Source: Anaerolineaceae bacterium (lineage in GTDB: Bacteria; Chloroflexota; Anaerolineae; Aggregatilineales; Phototrophicaceae). From it: 26,996 bases of DNA. The stretch's first letter is position 1; every line of letters starts with the position of its first letter. Shown here one piece after another: positions 7,441 through 16,237 of this stretch. The stretch lies in assembly GCA_020634115.1 (NCBI GenBank), contig JACKCH010000030.1, positions 1 through 26,996 of the forward strand, given 5' to 3'. Made by a program: the position numbers and the translations under genes. The notes beneath the pieces are model-generated. The model ran no database searches and was not told the DNA's origin. It worked only from the letters and a program-made list of their open reading frames with translations.

Positions 7441-8499
7441 ATGATAAAACAGATTCAGTTGGTTTTGTGCAGCGTTTTACTGCTCATGGGGAGCGTGGTG
7501 CTGGTCAAAGCCGATGACGCACTTGCAGAGGGTCTCAAGTGGTCGCCGGATGGTCGTTGGATCGTCGTGAATACCAGCAGTGGTTTGTGGGTTTTTGATA
7601 CTCAGAATCCCGATGCCGAGCCGAAGGTCTATTATGACAGCGAGGAAGTCCGCCTGACCGCCTTTAACCCGGTTTCAGATGAGTTAGCGGTTCTGATTAC
7701 GGATTGGAATAACTATACCTACCTGCACAGTGTCCTGAATCTGGAAACGGGCGAATATATAGTGGAGGCCAACCTGATGGGCGGCGGCGGGGGCGATAGT
7801 AACCCCATTATACCAACGGACCCTATTTACGATCTCCGTTATAGTGCCGATGGCAGCTTTTTAGCCATGACACTCGGCAATCTCATTTATTTTTACGATC
7901 CCCTGTCGAATTTTAATAGACTCCTGGCGCAGTATGTCATTTTTGACTATTACACGGGGGGAAATTCCGTCAGCCTGGCGCAGATGGGCGATACCAGCAA
8001 TGTTCTGGTGTTAAGCTGGTCAAGTGAAAATAATCTGGTGCTGCTCAACCCAGCGGATGGGATTGTTTCCAGTTATGACACCGACATCAGCAATCTGAAA
8101 ACGGTCTATGCGGTGGACGAGACCCATGCGCTGCTGCTGACGAATGACGCCAGCTATGTTTTCGATACCGATACGTCCGAATATGCGCTGTTAGCGACTG
8201 CCCCCGAAGGCCAGTCGTTTGAAACCTCGGCTTATCTGGCCGCGTCCGGCACGCTTTATGTCGGGGGCTATGGCTACTGGCAGAGCATAGATGTCGCTAC
8301 GGGTTCGGTTAAGCAGACGGTCACTGTCGAAACACCGGTTGAATATACCCGTTTTGTCGCTTTTGACTTCAGTCCAGACGGAAGTCAATTTGTGAGTCTG
8401 CAATCGGATGGCAAAATCACGATTTGGGACAGCGCGAGTGGTGAAAGCATCCAGGAACTCGGCTCCTTCACGGGTGGTATGAACATTAAGTGGGGCTGA
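7441..8499 (+). CDS. Secreted beta-propeller (WD40/PD40-like) protein
   Basis: The 352-residue protein has a signal peptide (basic MIKQ, hydrophobic core to about residue 23, then ADDALAEG). The mature part is a propeller with blades such as LKWSPDGRWIVVNTSSGLWVFD, LRYSADGSFLAMTLGNLIYFYD and FDFSPDGSQFVSLQSDGKITIWD. The final blade is WD40-like (ITIWDSASGE). AAGGGGA lies 6 nt before the ATG. The protein is probably exported and binds a partner; no enzymatic motif is visible. It stands alone on the plus strand, divergent from the AHSA1 gene and convergent with the AraC gene. Confidence 0.85.
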   Translation: MIKQIQLVLCSVLLLMGSVVLVKADDALAEGLKWSPDGRWIVVNTSSGLWVFDTQNPDAEPKVYYDSEEVRLTAFNPVSDELAVLITDWNNYTYLHSVLNLETGEYIVEANLMGGGGGDSNPIIPTDPIYDLRYSADGSFLAMTLGNLIYFYDPLSNFNRLLAQYVIFDYYTGGNSVSLAQMGDTSNVLVLSWSSENNLVLLNPADGIVSSYDTDISNLKTVYAVDETHALLLTNDASYVFDTDTSEYALLATAPEGQSFETSAYLAASGTLYVGGYGYWQSIDVATGSVKQTVTVETPVEYTRFVAFDFSPDGSQFVSLQSDGKITIWDSASGESIQELGSFTGGMNIKWG

Positions 8500-8558
8500 G
8501 TCAGCGTTTTACGAACATCAGACCAAGAGACCATTATTTTTGGGTGTAGAGGCGGGTG

Positions 8559-9230
8559 CTAAACCCGCTCCGCCACGATTTGTGCGGGTGTTTTGCCGGT
8601 GAACCGCTTCAACGAGCGGGTTAGATGGGGTTGGTCGAAGTAGCCCGCTTCGTCCACCGTATCGAGGATAGACGCGCCACCTTGCAGCATCGCCTCTGCC
8701 CGCAGAGCGCGGTTGAACTGGAAAATGTGGCTTTGGGTCAGCCCGGTAGCTTGCAGGAAACGGTGGCGGACAGTGCGGGGCGACAGGTCATGCGACTGCC
8801 CCTGCAATACCGTGTTGACTACCGGGTCGCGCACCAGCACGTCGTCACGCACCAGTCGGTCTATAAACGTCTCCACATTGTCATAGTCGGGGAATTGCCA
8901 TGCCGTGCTTTTCAACCAGAAAGCACGGCTGGTTGCCTCCGGCAGCACGGTTTCTGTTTCCAGAAATTTCCGGGTTGGCAGATGGGGCATGAATGTCCCT
9001 AATTTGAAGCGAATCCACAGGATTTCCGCGTCTGCTCCCCACGATACCGCCCCGGCTGTAACCCAGGGGCCGACAACCAGCGGGTGTACCTGTCCGCAAT
9101 GTTTCACGAGAACCAGATGCCAGTGAACTTCCGCGGGGCGGATGGTATGACCGTCGCTCACCGTCCAACCATGTGTGATGCTTTCCACGTAAGACGAATC
9201 GGACATTCTTTGTTCAACAACAAGGCTCAT
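8559..9230 (-). CDS. AraC-family transcriptional regulator
   Basis: The C-terminal 85 residues form an AraC/XylS double helix-turn-helix: SPRTVRHRFLQATGLTQSHI for the first helix pair, and ILDTVDEAGYFDQPHLTRSLKRFTGKTPAQI for the second with the family signature. The N-terminal 135 residues resemble the short cupin-like sensor region of DUF6597-type AraC proteins (VHWHLVLVKHCG, WIRFKLGTFMPHLP). I chose the start at 9230 (223 residues) because AAGGAG lies 7 nt upstream and because the longer start at 9281 lies inside the promoter. Its target is unknown; the neighbouring genes do not suggest an obvious regulon. Confidence 0.9.
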   Translation of the reverse strand: MSLVVEQRMSDSSYVESITHGWTVSDGHTIRPAEVHWHLVLVKHCGQVHPLVVGPWVTAGAVSWGADAEILWIRFKLGTFMPHLPTRKFLETETVLPEATSRAFWLKSTAWQFPDYDNVETFIDRLVRDDVLVRDPVVNTVLQGQSHDLSPRTVRHRFLQATGLTQSHIFQFNRALRAEAMLQGGASILDTVDEAGYFDQPHLTRSLKRFTGKTPAQIVAERV

Positions 9231-9271
9231 GTCGCATCTCCTTAAGGTGAATCCGTTCCGACAATACTCCA

Positions 9272-9300
9272 TTTTTAGCACATCTGTTCTTTCCAGTCAA
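9272..9300 (-). promoter_or_regulatory. Promoter of the AraC-family gene
   Basis: The minus strand has TTGACT (9295-9300), a 17-bp spacer and TAAAAA (9272-9277) preceded by TGC, an extended -10. Transcription should start near 9265, giving a leader of about 35 nt. This excludes the upstream alternative start codon. Confidence 0.6.
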
Positions 9301-9628
9301 GCACACTGGTTAAAGAATCAACAAGGGGCGTGATATGCCCTCGTCGAATTTGTCGTGGATTAAGTCCAGACGATCATCATAATGATGCGCGAATTATCCC
9401 ACCAAGCTATTGTTCAAAAACTTTTAATGACATACAACGGAACACCTGCCGACTCTGTAATTTAGTGGTTTAAATTTCGGATTATGCAGCAGAAACTGGT
9501 AGGCAGTTCACTGGCACAACGGTGTATTTTATGCAACACTGATTAAGTGGATGTTTCGCTTTGTTTGCGCTAACTGAGAAGTATTTTTAATTCACTTCTA
9601 ACACATATTTAGCCAGGAGATACAAACT
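9301..9628. other. Intergenic gap with no confident gene
   Basis: This AT-rich stretch between the AraC promoter and the broken secreted-protein gene holds no supported ORF. A small hairpin GGGC/GCCC at about 9327-9341 is the only structure seen. The promoter of the downstream gene must lie here, but I see no convincing -35/-10 pair. Confidence 0.5.
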
Positions 9629-11673
9629 ATGCTCAAAACGCGATCATTAACAGTTATTATGTTGATGATACTTTTGATTACAGGTGCATTCTCCACTCAG
9701 GCTCAGGATGGAACTTGCACCATCGATCTGACTTCAGCCCAACTTGCCTTAGATGACGCCCAACAACTAGCCGACAGTGGCGATCATTTTGGTGCCACGC
9801 AGATTATTACCGATGTCCAGAAATACTGGGCGCGTTGGTCGATGCGTGTACCGAAAGCCTGTATTCGGACTGGGAGCAATATATCTGGGAAGATAAATCG
9901 CTGAGTTTGCACTATCCGAGCGGTTGGACGGTCATGGAAGATGCCGAGACTCTTGTCATAGCAAGCTCACCTGAGTTATTTGAAAATGAACCCAGCATTA
10001 CAACGGGACAACAAATAATATTGGTCAACAGCCTACCTCGGATCGGCGCGAGTTTCGAGAGCATTTTATCGGAATATGGTAACAATATGGGCGGTGAACC
10101 CCAGACACCGGTTATGCTGGAGGTCGGCGGCATACCGCCGGACGTTTCACCGCTGAAGATCAGGGCCTGGTCGGCGTTATTGAGTTTATTGATTATCTGA
10201 CCGATAATCCGAGTGTCATTGTGATTATTATGATGGGTCTGTCATCCGAACAAGAACTTTGGTTGCCCCTGCTCGACCAGATAGCCTTATCCGTGCAGTA
10301 TCCCTTCACGGGTGAAGCCATATCAGAAGCTGTTCCAGACGTTGTTTCGCTGGATATTCCTGGCTGGCAGTACGCTGTGAATGTTGATACCCAGACCTTA
10401 ATTGCCTACCAGATCAATGGCGATACACGCGATCTACTGCCGAGCGTGAACGACTTTTTATCATAGCCGATCTGTAAGGATCGTATGCTCGCAAAAATAG
10501 CGAGTGACAACGATCAGGACGGCCTCTATATCTTGACTCCGGATGGCACACAATCTGTCGTGACTGGATTTGAGGACATCACATACCCACAAGAGCAACT
10601 GGATAATTTTCTATTTCTATTGTCAATATCATCTAATATCGCCCCTGCAGGCATATTCAATACGGAAACAGACGAGTTTTCGCTGTTAAACGGGCGAATC
10701 GCAGGTCTCCTTCGTGATAGCTGCTGCGTTTTCTCAGAAGATGGTACGCACATGCGGTACATCAGTACAGAAACACCTGAGGATGATCTCGACATCACCT
10801 GGACGCTACATGACCGAGATTTGCTCTCCGGTGAGGATCGGGTTGTCATGACATTGGATGAATTTCAGGGAAAGAGCGCCTTCTATCTATCCATTCGATA
10901 ACGGAGAGCGTTGGTTAGGTCGAGCGAATAATCCACAGACAAAGCGTGTCATAACGGTTATGTATGGTCTTGATGGGTCACGACAAGTGTTACAAGATGA
11001 ACCACAAGAGACAGCTCTAATGTGGGGATATGTTGATGACGTGTTCTATCGCTATGATTTTCTCTGCGAAGAGAACTGCTCTTTAGATTTGCTCACCGAC
11101 CCTGAGGAAGAGCCGGTACATTATGCTCTGCCATCCGGTGGTCGCTTCACGGTTCGCAGCCGCATTTCGGATAATCGCCTGTTGCTGATAGATCGCACGG
11201 GCGAGGGGTATATCATCTATCCTGACAAAGCCCCATTGATGTTGGGTTTCTTCTCAGTGGCACTTATCCCTGGCATTTCTCCCAATGGGAATTGGGCACT
11301 GCTGCAAGACCAGGCGGGAAATCCTGAACACTACATCATCTGGGATTTACAGGAAGAACGCATCATGAAATCCCTGTCGGCTGAAGAATTTGGGACATTA
11401 AGGTACGGTATATTTTCTCCCAATGGGCAATTGTGGAGTTTTTTTACTCGGGGGGCCACGATCATTGTGGACAAAACCGGGCAGGCAATAGACCTACCCG
11501 CCACGGAAGAGCGAAGAATGTACTTCGGATTTCTGGACGATGGTTCACTACTCTATTATACAATTTCATCCTTTGACGATTCGCCCGGTATCTATCGCCT
11601 GAACCCAACCAGTGGCGACAGCGTGCTGGTGTTGCCAGGGGATTATCGGCCAGTCCCACCAAGAAGTCGCTAG
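9629..11673 (+). pseudogene. Frameshifted gene for a secreted protein: PsbP-like domain plus propeller
   Basis: A signal peptide (MLKTRSL..., hydrophobic core, TQAQDG) with AGGAG 9 nt upstream opens the gene, but the reading frame is broken. Frame 2 passes to frame 1 near 9820-9824; one missing A would restore DVQKILGALVDACTES. Frame 1 passes to frame 3 near 10135-10139; one missing G would restore VGGIPAGRFTAEDQG. An in-frame TAG lies at 10464-10466. Frame 3 passes to frame 1 near 10876-10883; one extra base would explain KSASIYPFDNGER. The repaired product would be about 680 residues. A domain with the look of PsbP/DUF1795 (LSLHYPSGWTV) comes first, then propeller-like repeats (GLYILTPDG, GISPNGNWALLQ, GIFSPNGQLWSFF). 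The segment after 10485 has its own AAGGA and ATG and might be a second gene. Consensus errors are an alternative explanation. Confidence 0.75.
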
Positions 11674-11695
11674 TATTGTAGCGAAAATGATGGTT

Positions 11696-11723
11696 TGTAG
11701 GGACACACGGCGATGTCCCTACA
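11696..11723. repeat. REP-like inverted repeat between convergent genes
   Basis: TGTAGGGACA (11696-11705) and TGTCCCTACA (11714-11723) form a perfect 10-bp stem around an 8-nt loop. It lies between the end of the broken gene (+) and the glycosidase-like gene (-). No T-tract follows on either strand. The form resembles dispersed REP-type palindromes; a related hairpin is at 21266-21290. Confidence 0.6.
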
Positions 11724-11746
11724 CCATCCAACTACGTTACGAATGC

Positions 11747-13123
11747 CTATTCACTCCGCAGTGCGGCGATGGTGTCACACGCCGGGCAAGTGCCGTCCTG
11801 CCGGATGATGGCATACCCGGCCTGCGGGTCGCTCTCGTAGCCGTCAAAATCCACGTTCCAGACGATCACCATTGCGATGCGGGAATCATCCCCGGCCAGA
11901 TTGACCGCCTCGGCCAGCCATTCAGCCTGTTCCGCCAGCGTCGTGCCGGATGCCCAGGCGAATCCACCCGGCAGCGGCCCGTAGCCCTCCGGCGTCAGAT
12001 AGCCGAGTTCGGTATAACACATGGGAATATCCAGGTTACGGAAGGGATACGCCGCCCGATCCGTCATGGACTTGAAGTAGCGCGTCGGGTAGTCCGGCAC
12101 GCGGGGGTCGCCGCCCAACTGCCGGGGCGAAATGATGCCCTCGTTATAGTGGACGCCGATGCAGTCGGCATAGTCCGCCACGCCCGCGCTCGCCATCGCC
12201 TGGTAGTACGGGCCGTCGTCGCAGCCGTTCCCGCTGCATCCCCCGAAAAAGCCAGTAGGGGCGAGTGCGCCGGTAATCACCATCACCTGCGGGTCAACCG
12301 CTTTGATGGCCTCATAGGCCGGTCCCAGCATTTGCGCGTAAGCCGTCGCGCTGATACGGCCACGCGGCCATTCCCGATCCAGGTTCATCTCGTTCCAGAC
12401 TTCAATAGCGTCCGGGCTGAGGGCGGCCACCTGCCCCAGGAAATCGGCAAAGACCGGGTAATAGTCATCGCCCAGCGTGGTCAGTTCACCGACTTCCCCG
12501 GTGATGCTCAATAAAACATTCAACCCGGCCTCGTGACTCCAGTTGATGCGGTCACGTACCACGTTGAGGATGTTCGTGTCGTCCATCTGGTACTTGATCT
12601 GCCATTTGACCCAGGTCATGCCCATCTCGGTCATGGCGGCCTGGGTATCGTCGCTGAAGTAGAGGACATGCCCACCCAGTGGCACGGGCAGCGTGTTGAC
12701 CGGGTTCGGGCGTGGGACGATTTCCGGTGCGGCGCTCACGGTGGGAATCGGTTGATTGGCATTGACCACATTCAGCGGCTCGACCACTGTATACAGGCTT
12801 TCGCCGGAACGTAGGACGACATGCAGGCGCAGCGCATACGCGCCATCCGACAGCATCTGAGTCGGCCACTCGGCCAGCACCCCAGCAGTGACTGGCGTGG
12901 CAGAAAGCAGCGTGACCGGAGTCCAGTGGGGTTCTGCTTCCCCGTAGACGCTGACTTCCAGAAAATAGCTTTGCAGGTCAGCCGGGTTCACCGTCCCGGT
13001 GATGACCACCGTCCCAAACACGTCACTCCCCGTCGTTGGCGCAGTGATGCTCACCGCGTCGTCCTGCGCCAGCACTGGGAGCGCGAACACACATAGGAGC
13101 ATGAACAAAATCAACCGTTTCAT
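11747..13123 (-). CDS. Secreted TIM-barrel glycoside hydrolase-like protein with N-terminal Ig-like domain
   Basis: The 458-residue protein has a signal peptide (MKRLILFMLLCVFALPVLAQ, cleavage near residue 20). An Ig-like domain follows at about residues 25-120 (VSITAPTTGSDVFGTVVITG), then a proline-rich linker and a barrel of about 300 residues. The barrel has EVWNEMNL, with Asn244-Glu245 as the likely acid/base pair on strand 4, and MCYTELGY with Glu372 as the likely nucleophile on strand 7. This is the clan GH-A arrangement; GH39, GH5 or an unassigned family is possible. The substrate is presumably an extracellular polysaccharide or glycoside. The ribosome binding site is GAGGG. It is a single gene on the minus strand with no transporter or other sugar genes nearby. 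Confidence 0.82.
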   Translation of the reverse strand: MKRLILFMLLCVFALPVLAQDDAVSITAPTTGSDVFGTVVITGTVNPADLQSYFLEVSVYGEAEPHWTPVTLLSATPVTAGVLAEWPTQMLSDGAYALRLHVVLRSGESLYTVVEPLNVVNANQPIPTVSAAPEIVPRPNPVNTLPVPLGGHVLYFSDDTQAAMTEMGMTWVKWQIKYQMDDTNILNVVRDRINWSHEAGLNVLLSITGEVGELTTLGDDYYPVFADFLGQVAALSPDAIEVWNEMNLDREWPRGRISATAYAQMLGPAYEAIKAVDPQVMVITGALAPTGFFGGCSGNGCDDGPYYQAMASAGVADYADCIGVHYNEGIISPRQLGGDPRVPDYPTRYFKSMTDRAAYPFRNLDIPMCYTELGYLTPEGYGPLPGGFAWASGTTLAEQAEWLAEAVNLAGDDSRIAMVIVWNVDFDGYESDPQAGYAIIRQDGTCPACDTIAALRSE

Positions 13124-13264
13124 ATTCCCTCTCTAAATCGGTTTCTTTAAAAGAGTCGAACTGCTCTGTTTCAGCATACCAGTTTCAACACAAGTGCCGC
13201 AACCGGACGGAATGTGAACGTAGGGCAAACGGTGAGGAACGCCGTATTCTGTAATGTTTTCCAC

Positions 13265-13291
13265 AATAAAAGACCGCCCAAGGGGGCGGTC
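13265..13291 (-). terminator. Intrinsic terminator of the SnoaL-like gene
   Basis: The minus strand has GACCGCCC (13284-13291 complement), a 4-nt loop and GGGCGGTC (13272-13279 complement), a perfect 8-bp stem, followed by TTTTATT. It lies 24 bp past the stop codon at 13316. Confidence 0.85.
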
Positions 13292-13315
13292 AGGGATGGG
13301 ATACGTTTTTATGGC

Positions 13316-13732
13316 TTATCGCTGTGATTGTGGCAGGAGTCCGAGCTGCGCGATTGCGGCGAAGCGATCTGGCGATCCCCAGTGATCAACAACCCGGCCA
13401 TTGGCAAAACGCAGAATATCAATGACTGTGATTTCCATGTGTTTCCCAGTTGGCGGCCCTATGAACGGCCCCAGGTTCGTCCCGGTGGCGGTCATCCGCC
13501 CCCACACGGTATCCTCATCGGCAATCATATCCTCGATGGTCATGTGTAAATCGGGGAAAGCCCGGCGCAGAAAGGCGAAATCCTCTTTCATGCCGTCCAG
13601 GGTGGGTTTCAGGCCAAACTGATGTTCGGTGTAATCCGGCGCAAAAAGCTCGTCGAGGACATCAAAATTACCCTTGTTGAAGGCCTCTTCAATAACAATA
13701 CGGAACATTTCCTGATGCCGTTCGCTTGACAT
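13316..13732 (-). CDS. SnoaL-like (ester cyclase/NTF2-fold) protein
   Basis: This 138-residue protein has the SnoaL/polyketide-cyclase pattern. It opens with an N-terminal helix and FNKGNFDVLDELFAPDYTEHQF, followed by FLRRAFPDLHMTIEDMIADEDTVWGRMTATGTN and DILRFANGRVVDHWGSPD. The family's His/Asp residues in DYTEH and VVDHW are retained. Small stand-alone members have diverse or unknown activities, so the role is not predicted. AAGGAG lies 6 nt before the ATG. It is divergent from the TetR gene, with a tandem repeat between them, so it is the most likely target of that repressor. Confidence 0.88.
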   Translation of the reverse strand: MSSERHQEMFRIVIEEAFNKGNFDVLDELFAPDYTEHQFGLKPTLDGMKEDFAFLRRAFPDLHMTIEDMIADEDTVWGRMTATGTNLGPFIGPPTGKHMEITVIDILRFANGRVVDHWGSPDRFAAIAQLGLLPQSQR

Positions 13733-13780
13733 ACCATACTCCTTCTTCCACTATTAGAGGGATCATGCAGTGCTCTTTTT

Positions 13781-13820
13781 ACAGTTATACTATATTAAAT
13801 ACAGTTACGCAGTATTGAAT
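13781..13820. promoter_or_regulatory. Two adjacent 20-bp direct repeats in the SnoaL/tetR divergent promoter region
   Basis: Positions 13781-13800 and 13801-13820 match at 15 of 20 bases. Both begin with ACAGTTA and share TATTnAAT at the end. The period of 20 bp is about two helical turns. The second copy covers a candidate tetR -35 (TTACGC, 13805-13810), which is 18 bp from TATAGT (13829-13834). The position fits a TetR operator controlling both genes. Confidence 0.6.
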
Positions 13821-13864
13821 AAACAGATTATAGTGATGGAAGATGAGTAAAGCAAGAGGGATGG

Positions 13865-14527
13865 ATGAGTAAAAAAGGTGATTCCAACCGCCGCTATGAC
13901 TCGACCCGTCGCCAGATACAGGCGCGTCAGACACAGCAGATCATCATAGAAGCCGCCCGCCGGTTATTTATTGAACGGGGGTATGCCGGGGCAGCGATTG
14001 GGGCGATTGCCCAGGAAGCAGGTGTCGCGCCCGAAACAATTTATGCCACCTTTGGCAATAAACGCGCTATCCTCGCCCAACTGGTGCATGTCTCCGTCGT
14101 AGGGGATGATGAGCCGCAGCCATTGCTGGAACGCCCCGCTGTTCAGGAGACCGCCCAGGAGATAGATCAGCGCCAGCAAATTCGCATGTTTGCCGGGCAA
14201 ATCTGCACGATTATGGGGCGCATGGCGCCGATTTTCGAGGTCATGCGGACAGCAGCCAAAACCGAGCCGGATATTGCGGAGATGCGTGAGCGGATGTTGC
14301 AGGAGCGGCGGCAGGGAATGGTGCATTTTGTCAGGGCGGTAGCGGCACATGGGACACTGCGGGGCGAGATGAGTATCGAGGCGGCTGCCGACGTTGTTTT
14401 TGCGCTTTCCAGTGGGGAAATGTTTACGGTACTCACAGTTGACCTGGGATGGTCAGATGAACAATATCAGACATGGCTGGCAGATGCAGTGACAACGGCA
14501 ATTCTACCTGAACCTAACCCCACTTAA
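13865..14527 (+). CDS. TetR/AcrR-family transcriptional regulator
   Basis: The 220-residue protein has the standard TetR N-terminal domain: helix 1 QIIIEAARRLFIERGYAG, then AAIGAIAQEAGVAPETIYATFGNKRAILAQL, which contains the helix-turn-helix and the Y-x-x-F-x-x-K signature (residues about 25-72). The rest is a helical ligand-binding and dimer domain typical in length. The ATG at 13865 has AAGAGGG 4 nt upstream; the ATG at 13861 opens only a three-codon frame that overlaps it. It probably represses itself and the divergent SnoaL-like gene. The ligand is unknown. Confidence 0.93.
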   Translation: MSKKGDSNRRYDSTRRQIQARQTQQIIIEAARRLFIERGYAGAAIGAIAQEAGVAPETIYATFGNKRAILAQLVHVSVVGDDEPQPLLERPAVQETAQEIDQRQQIRMFAGQICTIMGRMAPIFEVMRTAAKTEPDIAEMRERMLQERRQGMVHFVRAVAAHGTLRGEMSIEAAADVVFALSSGEMFTVLTVDLGWSDEQYQTWLADAVTTAILPEPNPT

Positions 14528-14546
14528 CCTAAAAGAGAGCCGAAAA

Positions 14547-14568
14547 TAGGGCGGCAGTTCGCTTTTTT
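14547..14568 (+). terminator. Weak candidate terminator of the TetR gene
   Basis: A short stem built on GCG/CGC with additional G-T pairs (about 14548-14563) is followed by TTTTTT (14563-14568). It is 20-40 bp past the TetR stop codon. The stem is weak. Confidence 0.35.
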
Positions 14569-14632
14569 GCAGAGGCAAAGGGTGATTTGTGCGATTCGTG
14601 GAGGATTTCGTTATAGACTACTAAACTTTTGC

Positions 14633-14661
14633 TTGCCTTATTCCAGCGTTTATGCTATAGT
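14633..14661 (+). promoter_or_regulatory. Extended -10 promoter of rho
   Basis: TTGCCT (14633-14638), a 17-bp spacer and TATAGT (14656-14661) preceded by TGC form a good extended -10 promoter. The start site should be near 14668, leaving a leader of about 210 nt before the rho ATG. No strong hairpin is obvious to me in this leader, and no ORF in it has a ribosome binding site. The rest of the 14528-14878 gap holds nothing else that I can support. Confidence 0.65.
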
Positions 14662-14878
14662 GCCATTAGGCTTAAAAGCCGCCCACTTCTTAACCATTAA
14701 CTCCAGGCTTTTCAACTTAATCTGGATTAAACCAGTTCTAACAGCCTGTCACATGGCTTTTCTGATGAAACATATAGCATGTCCCAGCAAAGTTACCTGC
14801 CAGTACGCTGATTCGCTCGAATCAGGCTGCATTTTTGCGTCATACAGCGGGTGATACACACCCCGGAGTCCCTTACCC

Positions 14879-16168
14879 ATGGATATTGCACAACTTGAGC
14901 AGAAAACACTAGACGACCTGCGTCAGATGGCGCGTGACACCGGTACGATTAACGGTTTCAGCCGCCTGAAGAAGCAGGAGTTAATCCTGGCGCTGCTGCG
15001 CCACAACGCCGAGCGCCAGGGCTACAAACTGCGCGGCGGTGTACTGGAAATTGTAGATGATGGCATCGGCTTTTTACGGGCTGAAAAATATCTCCCCGGC
15101 CCGAATGACATCTACGTGAGCCAGACGCAGATCAAACGCTTTAATCTGCGCACCGGTGATCTGGTGATCGGGCAGGTACGCGCCCCCAAAGACTCGGAGA
15201 AATACTACGGGTTGCTGCGGGTGGACGCGGTGAACGGGCTGAACCCGGAAGAATCCAAGAACCGCCCGAATTTTGAAGACCTCACCCCCATCTACCCCAG
15301 CGAACGCTATAATCTTGAAACCAACTCCCGCATTTTATCCACCCGCCTCCTGAACCTGATCGCCCCCGTTGGGCGTGGTCAGCGCGGGTTAATCGTGTCG
15401 CCGCCGAAAGCCGGTAAAACCACCGTTCTGAAGGAAATCGCTAACGCCATCAGCCGGAATTACCCTGACGTGCATCTGATGATTGCCCTCATCGGGGAGC
15501 GCCCGGAAGAAGTGACCGATATGGATCGCTCGGTGGACGCCGAAGTGATCGCCTCGACCTTCGATGATCCAGTACAACACCATGTGCGCGTGGCAGAAAT
15601 GGCAGTCAACCGGGCGAAACGGCTGGTCGAAAGCCAGCAGCATGTCGTCCTGATGCTGGATAGTATCACCCGGTTGGCGCGGGCGTATAACCTGGTTGTC
15701 CCCACCAGCGGGCGTACCCTCTCCGGTGGTCTTGATCCTTCGGCCATTCACCCGCCCAAGCGCATTTTCGGCGCGGGACGTAACATTGAGCAAGGCGGCA
15801 GCCTGACGATTGTAGCGACCTGCCTGGTGAACACCGGCAGCAAAATGGACGACGTGATTTACGAGGAATTCAAGGGTACGGGTAACATGGAACTGCACCT
15901 GAGCCGCAAGCTCCAGGAGCGGCGTATCTTCCCGGCCTTCGATATTGAACAGTCCTCCACCCGCCGTGAAGAACTGTTGTTGGGGCCGGACGTGTTGCAG
16001 CGGGTCTACACCCTGCGGAATATGCTGGCGCACCTGGGCGAAGACCCCGACCTGGGCATGGTCGGCGCGTATGAACGCTTCATCAACCAGTTCCGCCTGA
16101 CTGAAAGCAACGAGGACTTCCTGAACACGCTGCCCGGCGTTAGCGCGAATAATCACCGCTCATTCTAA
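14879..16168 (+). CDS. rho: Transcription termination factor Rho
   Basis: The 429-residue protein is full length. It has the Rho N-terminal SAP-like helix bundle (residues 1-45) and the cold-shock-like RNA-binding domain (about 48-125, GIGFLRAEKYLPGPNDIYVSQTQIKRFNLRTGD). The RecA-type ATPase domain follows, with Walker A SPPKAGKTT (174-182), catalytic GERPEEVTDM (206-215), Walker B LMLDSITRLARA with Asp261, Q-loop LSGGLD (281-286) and the R-loop region GTGNMELHLSRKLQERRIFPA. Rho is a hexameric RNA helicase that ends transcription at unstructured sites. CGGAG lies about 10 nt before the ATG. It has its own promoter and terminator, so it is monocistronic. Confidence 0.98.
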   Translation: MDIAQLEQKTLDDLRQMARDTGTINGFSRLKKQELILALLRHNAERQGYKLRGGVLEIVDDGIGFLRAEKYLPGPNDIYVSQTQIKRFNLRTGDLVIGQVRAPKDSEKYYGLLRVDAVNGLNPEESKNRPNFEDLTPIYPSERYNLETNSRILSTRLLNLIAPVGRGQRGLIVSPPKAGKTTVLKEIANAISRNYPDVHLMIALIGERPEEVTDMDRSVDAEVIASTFDDPVQHHVRVAEMAVNRAKRLVESQQHVVLMLDSITRLARAYNLVVPTSGRTLSGGLDPSAIHPPKRIFGAGRNIEQGGSLTIVATCLVNTGSKMDDVIYEEFKGTGNMELHLSRKLQERRIFPAFDIEQSSTRREELLLGPDVLQRVYTLRNMLAHLGEDPDLGMVGAYERFINQFRLTESNEDFLNTLPGVSANNHRSF

Positions 16169-16211
16169 AGTCAAGCCACGTAAGAAATCCAGCATAATAG
16201 CCAGGATTCAT

Positions 16212-16237
16212 AAGGGCGCACGATCGTGCGCCCTTTT
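16212..16237 (+). terminator. Intrinsic terminator of rho
   Basis: A perfect palindrome (16212-16235, stem GGGCGCACGA/TCGTGCGCCC with AA/TT flanks) is followed by TTTT (16234-16237). It lies 44 bp past the rho stop codon and before the convergent cheB gene. Confidence 0.9.

Noticed and set aside
8551..8567. GCGGGT/ACCCGC hairpin at the end of the AraC gene
   Set aside because: It overlaps the stop codon region and neither strand has a T-tract after it; not a supported terminator.
11612..12514. 300-codon plus-strand frame opposite the glycosidase-like gene
   Set aside because: Covers the palindrome and the conserved NE/E motifs of the true gene on the other strand; shadow composition.
14567..14854. 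95-codon frame in the rho leader
   Set aside because: It overlaps the extended -10 promoter and has no ribosome binding site or recognisable product.
15389..16156. 255-codon minus-strand frame across rho
   Set aside because: Antisense shadow of the conserved Rho ATPase domain.
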